Shown here: positions 28,869 through 39,542 of the stretch, piece after piece
Numbering within the stretch: position 1 is the first letter of the stretch
Layout of the letters: each line of letters starts with the position of its first letter
DNA from: Euphorbia lathyris
Lineage: Eukaryota; Streptophyta; Magnoliopsida; Malpighiales; Euphorbiaceae
Direction of reading: 5' to 3'
DNA length: 64,000 bases
Assembly: GCF_963576675.1 (NCBI RefSeq)
Contig: NC_088919.1
Location: 41,686,501 to 41,750,500, forward strand
Made by a program: the position numbers and the translations under genes
Notes under the pieces: generated by a model
The model's database searches: none
What the model saw: the letters and a program-made list of their open reading frames with translations, nothing else
What the model was told of the DNA's origin: nothing

Positions 28869-28880
28869 TGGTATCAGAGC
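28869..28880 (+). other. Primer-binding site of element A
   Basis: TGGTATCAGAGC, the usual plant Copia site complementary to the 3' end of initiator tRNA-Met, two bases after the LTR. Confidence 0.85.
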
Positions 28881-28928
28881 CTAAGCTCACTACTCAAAGA
28901 TCTAACAATCTTGAGCTGATCCCGAAAA

Positions 28929-30719
28929 ATGGGTGAGAATAGCACTCGTTTCCTTCCAGGAAACCAAACAACACAGATACTCCTTGAGGGATTATCAATC
29001 ACTAGACCTCCCCTATTCTTTGGGTCAAATTATACATTCTGGAAGAATAGGATGAAGAACTTTATACAAGCCACAAACATGAGTGCATGGCTTGCAATTG
29101 TTCAAGGTCCACATGTGCCATACAAAACTGTTAACAATGAGAAAATTGTTAAAAGTGAAGCTGAGTGGACAGAGGATGACCTCAGAAAATTACAAAATAA
29201 TGCTTCGGCTATCAATATGCTTCACTGTGCTCTAGATGCTGCAGAATACAATAAGATTTCAGGTTGTGAGTCAGCACATGAGATCTGGAAAAAGCTGGAA
29301 GTGACTTATGAAGGCACCAGCAAGGTCAAGGAATCCAAAGTGAACCAACACATGCGATTATATGAGCTGTTCGAGATGACTGACAATGAGGACATCTCAG
29401 CAATGAATGCTAGGTTCACCAACATAATAAATGAGCTTAAAAGACTCGGTAAGAATTTCACTGAAGAAGAACAAGTGAAGAAAATCTTACGAAGTCTTCC
29501 CAAAAGCCGGCAAGCTAAGAAGACAGCTGTAGAGGAAGCTCAGGACCTGACCACATACAAATATGATGAGTTGATCGGTTCCTTGCTGACCCATGAAATT
29601 TCCATGAAAAACTTTGAAGTTAAAGAAAAATCTGAGGACAAGAAACAGAAATCACTAGTGATGGAAGTTGACTCCACAGAAGCTGAGTCAACTGATGATG
29701 AGGAAATGGCCATGTTTACTAGAAAAATGAAAAAGCTGTTCAGAAGAAATGAAAGAAATAGTAAGCGGCCATACAAGAGAGGAGACAGATATAAAGCTGA
29801 GTCTAGTGACACTAGATACAAAAAGGACAGCTCCAAGCCTGTCACATGTTATGAGTGCCATCAAACTAGGCATATTAAGTCAAGCTGTCCTAATCTGAAG
29901 AAAGATAAGAATGGAAGCAAAAAGGCAATGGTGGCCACGTGGAGTGACAGTGATGAGTCGACATCATCTGAAGCTGAGCAAAATGAAACAGCCAACATAT
30001 GTTTCATGGCAGATGATGGAGCTGACCAATCTCAATCTGAGCAAGCTGACCTCTCTGGAGATTCTGAGCAGGAGGAAAACAACAATGAGGTAACATCCTT
30101 ACTTTTGCTTAAAAACGAAATGGTAAATGCCCTGAGTGACTTATATACACTAACTAAGAAGTGTAACAAAAAGATTAAGGCACTCAGCAGGCGCTGCGAC
30201 GAGATTGAGGAGGTCAAGCTGAGTGACCTCCGATATCTCCTCCAAGACAACTCAGATCTACATACCAACATGCAAATCTTACATAAGTTTGTCACGGAGG
30301 TTCAAACTGAGTCAAAGAAACTTAGAAAGGATGTCACAACCTTACAGAACCAAATAAAGGGTTCAACTAAGAATAAACCACATGCTGAGTACTCAGGTAC
30401 TGGTCAGTATAAACAGTTTACTCAATGTAGCTGTTGTGGGAAGAAAGGACACACAAAAGCTGTGTGCTGGCATAACAAACAGACTGTCCAATGTGACTTC
30501 TGTGGTAAGAAAGGTCATACTACCAAGGTATGTTGGCATGCTCAGCACAACAATGCTGACCACACTCAACATCACCCTTAAAGGGTAACTCAGTGTGGCT
30601 TTTGTGGTAAAAGTGGTCATACTACAAAAGTATGTCGTCACAAGTTAAAATATGACTTTGCACCTGTTTACACTAATAAGAAATGACCCAAAAAGAATTG
30701 GGTACCTAAAAACGAATAG
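28929..30719 (+). pseudogene. Sirevirus Gag of element A
   Basis: Uninterrupted from 28929 for 550 residues. The N-terminal two thirds resemble the DUF4219/UBN2 capsid region of Copia elements (PPLFFGSNYTFWKNRM, ALDAAEYNKISGCESAHEIW). An acidic/basic linker follows, then zinc knuckles of the CX2CX4HX4C type at CYECHQTRHIKSSC, CSCCGKKGHTKAVC and CDFCGKKGHTTKVC. A TAA at 30579-30581 truncates the frame. In the same frame a fourth knuckle (CGFCGKSGHTTKVC) and a tail follow, with a TGA at 30684-30686, ending at the TAG at 30717-30719 that B shares. The first two stops are private to A, so they look like decay. Confidence 0.85.
30717..30719 (+). other. In-frame UAG between gag and pol, element A
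   Basis: Context GAA TAG TTT AAA ATG. Gag and Pol lie in the same frame, separated only by this stop. B has GAA TAG TCT AAA ATG at the same place (41420-41422). Possible recoding site or start of a separate pol ORF. Confidence 0.6.
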
Positions 30720-30845
30720 TTTAAAATGCAGGTCAGCTTGACATGCGTGGAGAAATCAAAACTTTGGTATATAGACAGCGCATGCTCAAGACACAAGACA
30801 GGTGATAAAACTCAGTTCATCACACTAGAGCTTAAACGAGGAGGT

Positions 30846-32649
30846 TGATAGGGGTATTTTACCCCTACCTTTTAGCGTGATTTACAGGTTGATTTTGGAT
30901 AAAATAAATAAGTTTAATTACAAAAATAAAGTGTTTTGATAAAATAAAGAAATAAAAATAAATCTCGTACTATCAGTTAATTTTCCTCGTTTTTTATTAG
31001 TTTAGGAAATAAAAACGTCAAGCTAACTCGGCTCTCAAGTTTTGTATTTCAGGTACGAGAAAGGAGCAAAAATCCACTCCATATGCGGGGCATATAATCC
31101 TCTACGCGGGGCGTGAAACATGGTGTCGATAATGATTGCCTTATCCGCAGAAGCCATGTGGAACTGACTCAGCATACGCGGGGCGTATGACACATGTCGG
31201 CAATAATTGGCCTAATCCTGAAGGTCAGACTGTATTGTCTCCCAGAGTCAACTCTCCTTACGCGGGTCGTACCACCATATACGCGAGGCGTAACAGGAAG
31301 TTCTTCAACGTAAAAAGATCAGAGACTCTTTTACGCGGGGCATACTTCAGCTACGCACGGCGTAAAAGCACCAATTCAAGCAATAAAACTTCAGAAACTC
31401 AAACATGGGGGGCGTACAATCCTTTACGCAGGGCGTGCTTGAGACAACAAGACAACGAATTGGTCCATATGCAGGAGATTTCTAACGGAATGGGCATTTA
31501 CGCGGGGCGTAGACCAATTTACGCGGGGCGTATCATGGGATTTCTGCACCAAATAATGTTGCTCCATACTTGTGCTTTGTGAAATTACAAACTTGCCCTT
31601 GCTTGATGTCTATAAATAGGAAGCTCTTGAACTTCATTTGACACCAATTACATATTAGAGAGCTACACTATACTCTTTTCTTTCCTTGTAATTTAGATTC
31701 AGATTTTGTAGTTAAACTCTCCCCCTCGAGAGCTTGTTCAGTTGTTCCGGCGTTCCATCGAAGTTCCGTTCCACCATTCGTCACCAAGCTCGAGAGTTCC
31801 ACCTCCACGACCTAGGAGACGGCTTTGAGTCCGGTTAGCTAGTTCCAAGGGCGGATTCTCCCTTTTTACTTGCTAATTAGCTTGTACTCTTCCTATGTAC
31901 TAGGCTTGGTTGTATTTCATATAATCACTTTCCATATTTATAATTTATGATTTATAATCTCTATTTCCCTTTATGTGTTAATGTTTATTGCTTGTTTTGA
32001 TATTGATAATTGATTATTGTGTAGGAGAACGCGATTACCGCCGCCATTCGGGCTATCTTTAGGGAGTTATATAGGTGTTGCCTTACCGGAAGTGACAAAC
32101 CGGAAACCGTAGGAATTGACAAGCCACGGAACTTACGGGCCCTAGTTTCTAATTCCCCCGCATTAGACACGCCTTGACTAGGAATCACGTAGTCTAAGTG
32201 CTTCACGGGTCGGTTCTACTATATTTGGTCGTCTTTGCAAGAGTAAACTATTATCCGTATACATTTAGAGTCATTATTTATCATGGTTATAACTTATCAT
32301 ATTCATCCCACTTCATAGAGTTTTAGCTACATAAATCTGTGTCGCCAATAGTGAGGAATAGTGTGTAGTTGTATCTTACTTAACCCCAAAGTAATTACCG
32401 CTTAAATAACATACGAAACCGAGTCGTCTAATACTTGTAATTATAAATCCCGCGGATTCGATACCCGGTCTTAACCGGATTATTACTTGATACGACGGGG
32501 TACACTTGCCCCTAAGTAGTCGTTGCGTCTAGTAGAGTTAGAGCATTAGAAAGATCACATCCATATTAGTAGCACATTCATCGGAATACACATTTAAGTC
32601 ATCATTAGAAAAGCTCTACACACCTAGATCCTGCCCCCTACGCCCATCA
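30846..32649. mobile_element. Solo LTR (element H), probably Ty3/gypsy
   Basis: 1804 bp, TGATAGGGGTA...TACGCCCATCA, flanked by GAGGT (30841-30845 and 32650-32654). Both ends carry TGAT/ATCA. No internal region or second LTR, so it arose by LTR-LTR recombination or is an LTR-sized insertion. A TATA box (TATAAATA) lies at 31611-31618, which suggests plus orientation. The 3' part (GGATTCGATACCCGG...GGGTACACTTGCCCC) resembles Athila/Tat-type LTRs. An apparent 148-codon ORF at 31136-31582 comes from the palindrome array and is not a gene. Confidence 0.8.
31083..31532. repeat. Array of TACGCGGGGCGTA near-palindromes
   Basis: At least ten copies or variants, for example at 31103, 31175, 31259, 31280, 31332, 31352, 31425, 31499 and 31520. 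Arms TACGC and GCGTA enclose GGG. The last copy is about 80 bp before the TATA box of H. Confidence 0.8.
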
Positions 32650-35600
32650 GAGGTAGTGCAAGCTTTGGAGACAACAAGAAGGGCAACATAGTTGGCTCAG
32701 GAACTATCGGAGGTAACCCTAAAATTGAGTCAGTCTCCTTAGTTAAAGGTCTCAAATATAATCTTCTAAGTGTAGCCCAGCTTTGCAAGAGTGGAAGAAA
32801 GGTTATATTTGATGATACTAAGTGTCAAATACTCGAGGGAAAAACAAATGATTTGATTTTAACAGCCCCTCGTGTAGAAAATGTTTACATGTTGAGTTTG
32901 GAAAAACAATTTTCAAAAAGTATATGCTTAGTGTCTAAAGAGGACAACTCATGGCTATGGCATAGGAGACTTGGGCATGTCAGCATGGACCTCCTAGCCA
33001 AATTAGCTAGAAAGCAACTAGTTGAAGGATTACCCAAACTAAAATATGAAAAAGATCAGCTATGTAATGCTTGTCAGCAAGGTAAACAAATCAAAAAGTC
33101 ATTTCATAGCAAAAATATTGTCTCAACCAAAAGACCATTGGAATTACTACATTTGGATCTTTTCGGACCTATCCAGCCACTCAGCATGGGAGGTAAGAAA
33201 TTTTTCTTAGTTATTGTAGATGATTTCTCTAGGTATACTTGGGTCATCTTGCTGAGTAGCAAAGATGAAACATTTGAGATGTTTACTACATTAGTCAAAA
33301 AGCTTGAAAATGACAAAGACCTAAGAGTAGCTCACATTAGAAGTGATAATGGGGGAGAATTCAAAAACCAAATGTTTGATGAATTCTGTGAAACTAATGG
33401 TATTGACCACAATTTCTCTGCCCCTAGAACTCCTCAAAAGAATGGAGTTGTTGAAAGGAAGAATAGGACAATAGTAGAAATTGCTAGGACAATGCTGAGT
33501 GAAAATAGGCTTCCAAAGTATTTTTGGGGAGAAGCTGTCAATACAGCATGTTACATATTGAATAGGGCCTTGGTAAGACCTATATTAAAGAAAACTCCTT
33601 ATGAACTTTGGAAAGGACGAAAGCCCAATATTGGATACTTTCGTGCCTTTGGGTGTAAATGTTTTATACTCAACACTAAGGATAATCTGGCAAAGTTTGA
33701 TGCCAAAGCTGACGAAGCGATCTTTCTGGGGTACTCAACAAACAGTAAAGCATATAGAGTATTTAATAAAAGAACTCAAGTTGTAGAAGAGTCTGTACAT
33801 GTTGAGTTCGATGAAACTGACCCTACAGGTAAGTCAGCTCAGCTCGAAGAAGATGAACCATGCTCAGCTTCCGCTGATCAACTAGAAGCCTCTGTGTCAT
33901 CTATATAAGAACTGACCCAAGGTAAGCAAGAAACTGAAATATCATTTGTTGACCAATCTATTCCTGTAGAGATTGTAGAAACACCTCTTCCAAACAACTC
34001 AACATTGCCAAAGGAAATAAAGATTCCAAGAGGATACATAGAAAAGTCCATCCTTGATGCGGCCAACAACAAATTGATGACCAGAGATCAGCTTAGGAAA
34101 TACCTCGGCAATGTTGCCTTCGTCTCAATGCATGAGCCAAAGAACTTTGCTGATGCTGGGCAAGATGAGTATTGGATCAATGCCATGCAAGAAGAACTTG
34201 ACCAATTCACCAGAAATGAGGTATGGGATCTAGTACCTAGACCTAGGGATTAAAAACCCATAGGAACCAAGTGGGTCTTTAGAAATAAACTAGATGAGCA
34301 TGGAAATGTAATTAGAAACAAAGCTCGACTTGTAGCCCAAGGCTATAGTCAGCAAGAGGGTATAGACTATGGAGAAACGTTTGCACCAATTGCTAGGCTA
34401 CAAGCTATACGTATATTGTGTGCCTATGCTAGTTTTATGAATTTTAAGCTATACCAAATGGATGTAAAAAGTGCATTTCTTAATGGTCTTATAAACGAAG
34501 AGGTATATGTTAATCAACCTCCTGGGTTTGAAGATTCAAAGTTTCCAAACCACGTTTATAAACTCAAAAAGGCCCTGTACGGCCTAAAGCAAGCTCCAAG
34601 AGCTTGGTATGAGAGGTTGACAAATTTCCTGCTGACCAGGAACTATGTCAGAGGAAAAGCTGACACAACCTTGTTCATTAAGAAAAAGGGCAAACATACC
34701 CTACTTGCACAGATATATGTAGATGATATAATATTTGGTGCTACTGACGAATCTTTGTGCAAAGAATTTAGCCAACAGATGCAAACTGAGTTTGAAATGT
34801 CCATGATAGATGAACTCAACTTCTTCCTTGGACTTCAAATTAAGCAAGGTAAGAATGGCATCTTTATAAGTCAGTCTAAGTACACCAAAGAAATGTTAAA
34901 TAAATTCAGCATGATAGATTGCAAACCCATATCAACCCCCCATGGGTACTGATACTATCCTATGAAAAGATGAGAAGAGTAAGTCAATTGATAGTAAACT
35001 CTATCGAGGTATGATAGGTTCCTTACTTTATCTCACAGCTAGTAGACCTGATATACAGTACGCAGTATGTTATTGTGCAAGATATCAAGCTGACCCAAGG
35101 GAATCTCACCTAATTGTTGTAAAAAGAATTTTTAGATACTTGCAGAGCTCACTTGATGCAGGTCTATGGTATCCAACTTCAAGTGACTTCACACTCATTG
35201 GATATACTGATGCTGACTATGGATGAGATAAACTAGAACGAAAGAGTACTTCAGGAGGATGTCATTTCCTCGGAAGCTGTCTAGTATCTTGGTTCAGCAA
35301 GAAGCAATCATCCGTAGCCCTGTCTACAACTGAAGCTGAGTACGTGGCTGCTGGAAGCTGTGTTGCACAAGTCCTATGGATAAAGCAACAGCTTGAGGAT
35401 TATGGAGTTAAAACAAAGACAATAGAGATCAGATGTGACAACAAAAGTGCCATTGATCTATCTAAGAACCCAGTCCAACATAGCAGGATGAAGCATGTTA
35501 GCATAAGACATCACTTCATCAGAGATCACGTACTAAAGGATGAGATCAAGCTGACCTATGTGCCAACAAATGAACAGCTTGCAGATATCTTCACCAAGCC

Positions 35601-35669
35601 TTTGGCACGAGAACAATTCAATATACTAAGGGAAGCCATCGGTATGTCAAATCCACTCTAAATAAATCT

Positions 35670-35990
35670 ATATGAAAAATTGAATGTTGAGTGATTGCCA
35701 TGTTGAGTGAAAATTTGAATGATTGTGCAAATGCCATGCTGAGTAAATCAACAATAAGAAACTTTTACTCACCAAGCTTGAAATATCACCCTATGCTGAG
35801 TTGACATATACATTGTGTGATTATACTGAGTAGATACAAATGTTGAGTAAATATTCTGTGCTGAGTAGATAGACATATTGAGTAATCACCCTATACTGAG
35901 TAGATGTACATGCTGTGTGATTAACGTATGTTGAGTTACTAAGAGATAGGAAATCCATCTACGTAGAATTAAATACTCAGTATCATAAAT
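35670..35990 (+). repeat. ATGCTGAGT motif array in the pol-ORF3 spacer of element A
   Basis: About eleven copies of (T/A)(G/A)(C/T)TGAGT(A/G/T)A-like sequence in 320 bases, for example ATGCTGAGTAAA, GTGCTGAGTAGA and ATACTGAGTAGA, at irregular spacing. The spacer encodes nothing. B has the same cluster in reverse at 24430-24657. Confidence 0.7.
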
Positions 35991-36179
35991 GACTCATATT
36001 CTGGCAAACTGAGTAAATGCCCATTTGCACCGATAAACAATGACACGTGTAACAAATCATACCTAGGAAAACGCAAGTAATAATGAATACCCATGCGCCG
36101 AACCTGTCATAAATGGCAGAATCTTTGTCGATTAAAGTCCCAAGATGAAAACGGCTAGTTCATTAATGACTCAAAACTC

Positions 36180-36185
36180 TATAAG
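36180..36185 (+). promoter_or_regulatory. Internal TATA-like box of ORF3, element A
   Basis: TATAAG within CTCTATAAGTAG, 100 bases before the ORF3 ATG at 36280. The leader between them is CT-rich and the start context is AACAATGGC, close to the plant consensus. Confidence 0.5.
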
Positions 36186-36279
36186 TAGTGGAAGGATCCC
36201 CACTCATTACTCTTTACGCTTCAAAATCTTCTATCGAATTCTTCTCTCTCCCTAAACCTTAAAACCTTCATCTGTAACA

Positions 36280-39090
36280 ATGGCTTCTGGCAAGAACGAA
36301 ATCCCTAACCTCACCACTCAGCTTGGCCAAACCTCTGGCAAACCTACTCAAGCTGACCCCGCTGGTTCTTCGAAGCAAATCGAAAGGAATATGATCAAGG
36401 TCCATAAAAAGGTCAACAACTTGGAAGTACTGAAATGCAGATGGTTCTCTCCAAGATTCGTCACTTCTGAGAAACCATTCTGTGACTGGATCGAAAAGAA
36501 CAAATGGATCGGTCTCTTCTCACTCGCCGGAAAACATACCCTAGACTGGTCAGAGAATTTTATTCCAACATGTTTGTTAATGAAGAGGATGCTGACTATT
36601 TGGAGACTACAGTCAAAGGTCAGAAAATCACCATAACTCCTGCCTATCTAGCTACTTTGCTAAATTTACCAGACGAAGGAATAGAATTTAGGACTACAAA
36701 AGAGAAGGTACCAAAGGAAAAGCTTGACAAGATCAAGGGGTTCTGCAAACCCAAAGATCACAAGGGAGAAATACCCAGCACGTGTATGGGGCAAGACCAG
36801 AAGATGGCACACTACATACTGACCAACTTCATATTCCCCAAACTCAACTCAGCTTCATCTGCTTCCAACTTTGAGCAGTGCTTCATATGGCACATGCTGA
36901 CCTACACTCCTCTCAACCTTCCAGTCTTTCTAGTTGGAGCTCTTCAACGAGGAGGTAAGAAACTTCGATTGGGCTCTCTAATCATAAAAATTCTAGAGGA
37001 TAAGCAGATTGAGACCATAAATGAAACTGACACTTTGGGAAGTGAGATCACAGCAGCTCTGCTGGTTGGATTATTATACAATCAACCATTGAAAGGATAT
37101 GAAGAAGTTGAAGATGCTGAGGAAAATGATGAAGCTGAGCTAGAAGTTGAGCCTGAGCATGAGCCTGAGAAAGAAGTGGAGGCTCCTGCTGAGTCACCTA
37201 AGGAAAAGAAGAAGAAGAAGAGAAAGGCCATTGAAACATGCTCCAAAGACATCAATGCTGTCCCAAAGAAAGTGAGACTAGTGTCTCAAGAAAAAGTTAA
37301 AGCTGACAAGGCTAAGGAGAAAGCTGAGTCGGCAGAAAAGAGAAAGAGGCCAGAAGAGCCTGAGGATGAAGAAGAGGGAACTCCGGAATCCCCGTTGATG
37401 AAAAGGAAGAAGGTTAATGCCTTAAAGACAGTTGAAGTTGATCCCCTAGATTGGGTTGTATCTTCCAAAGGTTATGGAACTGACCTAGAAAAGGAAACTG
37501 AGAAAGAAACTCATGTTGAGGAAGACGTCCATACTGAACAGGAAGAACCTGCTGATGTTGAGCAACCTCAGGGTGATGTTGAGCAAAAAGTTGAGGAAGA
37601 AGAAAATGTTGCTGTTGAGGATCATGTTGAGCAACATGAGCATCCAACTGATGAGGAGAACATTCATGCTGACCCATCTCCTGCTAAAGAAACAAAGTTC
37701 AAGCGGCTTAAGAAGAAAGCCCATAAAACTCAAGTTATTGATCTCCTTGCAGACTCTCCTCCTCAAGATATTGATGCTAAACTCTCCAAAATTCAGCTCA
37801 AATATTTCTCTCATGATGCTGAGCCTGAGTCTCCTCCAACGGATCTTGTGCAAAACCAAGCCTCTGTTACTCATATTGAGGAACAAGCCAAGACTCCGGA
37901 GAATCCAAAAACTGCTCAAGATGGAACAAATCCTGGTCAACATGACTAACCAAACTCCACCTCCTACACAGCATGTTGATAACTCAGCTCCTGAAACCAA
38001 CCTGCATCAAAGTCCAGTCGCCAATCAAGGTGATCAATCTGGCAAACAGCCAACTCCACCACCATCAAGCTCAATTCCAGCCTCTGAGTCAAATGCTGCT
38101 CAATTCCAATACTTGAATGCTACTGAGTCAGGACGACGAATCATTGCCTCTGCTCAGTCCTTGCTTCAAGATTTGAACCCTTCTCAAGCTGATGCTACTA
38201 GATCGTCTCATGCTGAGTCCTCCCACCTATCTGGCATCACTCAGCTTCTCAATGAACTCAGAGGACTCAAGGATCTGGTAAGTATTATAACCACTATTCA
38301 AACTCAGTAACCAAGCCAATACCAAATAGCAAAGCTGACTGAATTGGTACTCACAATGGTGAACCATTTGAACTCGCTTGAAGGCAAAATCCAACAACCG
38401 ACAGAAGTTAATTCAGGGTATGCAACTTCTACTGAGCTTCAAAGCCATTTTGCTAAGTTAACTGCAGAACTGTCCAAATCAAGCGCAACTAGCAATCCTG
38501 CGTATGCTACCTCTGCTAAGTTACACGACTGTTTTGCCAAGCTAACTGCCGAACTGACCAGTACGCGTGAATTAGTCTCCTCCTCCTCCCACTGCACAAT
38601 TGACCAACTGAGTGAAGCAGTAAGTTTACTCAACATCAACAAAGCCCAAATGGATGTTGATCTAGTCTCCAACAGTCAACTCTTGAGCTTTTCCCAAGCA
38701 ATTATGAAGGCAATGCGCATCAACAATGCTCAGCGCATGTTTTATGATTCTGCCTTGCTAAAGATGTACCACCAATCTTTTGGTCAGCTCACCAGCACAC
38801 TCACCTGGCTTAGCAAATCCCATGAATGCCTGCTCAGCATGATTAGCAGCTCTCTCCGGGTTCCTCGCCATGTCCAAGATGACAGTGTTCCTATAATTGA
38901 TGGCTTGCGAGAAAGTACTAAGAGACTCCAGCGTTACTCAAATCACCTCTCCACTCATGCTCGCAATGATACCTTCCTTTATAAACCCGATGATGGCAAA
39001 ACGGGGGAGACAATCCAAGCAGGAACTCAGCTTGCAGGTGATGCCTCAGGAAGAAAAGATAAAGGCAAAGGAGTAGCTCGAGATGTTTAG
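36280..39090 (+). pseudogene. Sirevirus ORF3 protein of element A, broken
   Basis: Starts MASGKNEIPNL. The first frame runs to about 36535, where a one-base shift moves to the frame of 36504-37949. In order: the conserved N-terminal domain (TYPRLVREFYSN, MAHYILTNFIFPKL, FEQCFIWHMLTY; like the putative plant transposon protein domain), two basic nuclear-localisation-like clusters (KEKKKKKRK, MKRKKVN), and an acidic DVEQ/HVEQ-repeat region. After a second frame change near 37940 come a Pro/Ser/Gln-rich part and a helical C-terminus ending GKGVARDV. A stop interrupts near 38310. A duplicated YATS...FAKLTAEL unit (38417-38579) is absent from B and C. It sits where SIRE1-type elements carry an envelope-like ORF, but I see no signal peptide or membrane helix. 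Confidence 0.78.
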
Positions 39091-39542
39091 AACTAGATAT
39101 AGTCTAGTCAATGTTTAGAACTTAGCATAGAATCTTTCCTTCCTCATATGCTCATATGTTTTTTGTTTTTTTTTGCTTAATCTATGTCAAGTACTATTTC
39201 TTCAATCTGGTCGATAAAATTGAACAAACAAATTAAGAAGTAAAACATACTCAGTATACATTAACACTAAAATATAAACTGAGTAACAACATACTTCTAA
39301 TATTTTTGAAAGCTGACTTAAATCCAATTAGCTCAGATCTTAAAAAATCTAACATTAAACTAAGTCAGTATACACAAATGTCTTAAGGTTAATTCAATTA
39401 AATCTTGGAAGGTTTAGAATTAAGTTAAAGACAGTATGTGCAACCCTCACGGGGGAGTAATTTCAAAAATAAATCAATCATGGGGTAACTTATAACTGAG
39501 TTCCATAATTATGTATTTTGCCAACATCAAAATGGGGGAGTT
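39091..39542 (+). other. Element A 3' untranslated region and polypurine tract
   Basis: No ORF. Ends with AAAATGGGGGAG immediately before the 3' LTR. Confidence 0.75.

Larger units (their letters stand above)
30720..35661 (+). pseudogene. Element A pol, split by solo LTR H
   Basis: Protease start at 30720-30845 (KLWYIDSACSRH), then H (30846-32649), then the rest from 32650. Domains: integrase zinc-binding (HRRLGHV...CNACQQGK), core (DLFGP, DDFSRYTW, SDNGGEF), reverse transcriptase ([21 protein letters not shown] region, IYVDDIIFG at about 34710) and RNase H ([21 protein letters not shown]) to the stop at 35659-35661. Lesions: TAA at 33906-33908, TAA at 34251-34253, a frameshift at a C-run near 34937 and TGA at 35224-35226. 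The protease triplet reads DSA instead of the usual DSG/DTG. Confidence 0.88.

Noticed and set aside
31136..31582. 148-codon ORF (AYAGR/YARR repeats)
   Set aside because: It is a translation of the GC-rich palindrome array inside solo LTR H; the repeat pattern is at DNA level and no protein family fits.
37485..38310. Leu/Met-rich ORFs suggesting membrane segments in ORF3
   Set aside because: They are in shifted or antisense frames over the Glu/Gln-rich ORF3 and only look hydrophobic by frame change.
36280..39090. ORF3 as a true envelope gene
   Set aside because: No signal peptide, membrane helix or fusion-like segment can be seen in any of the three copies.
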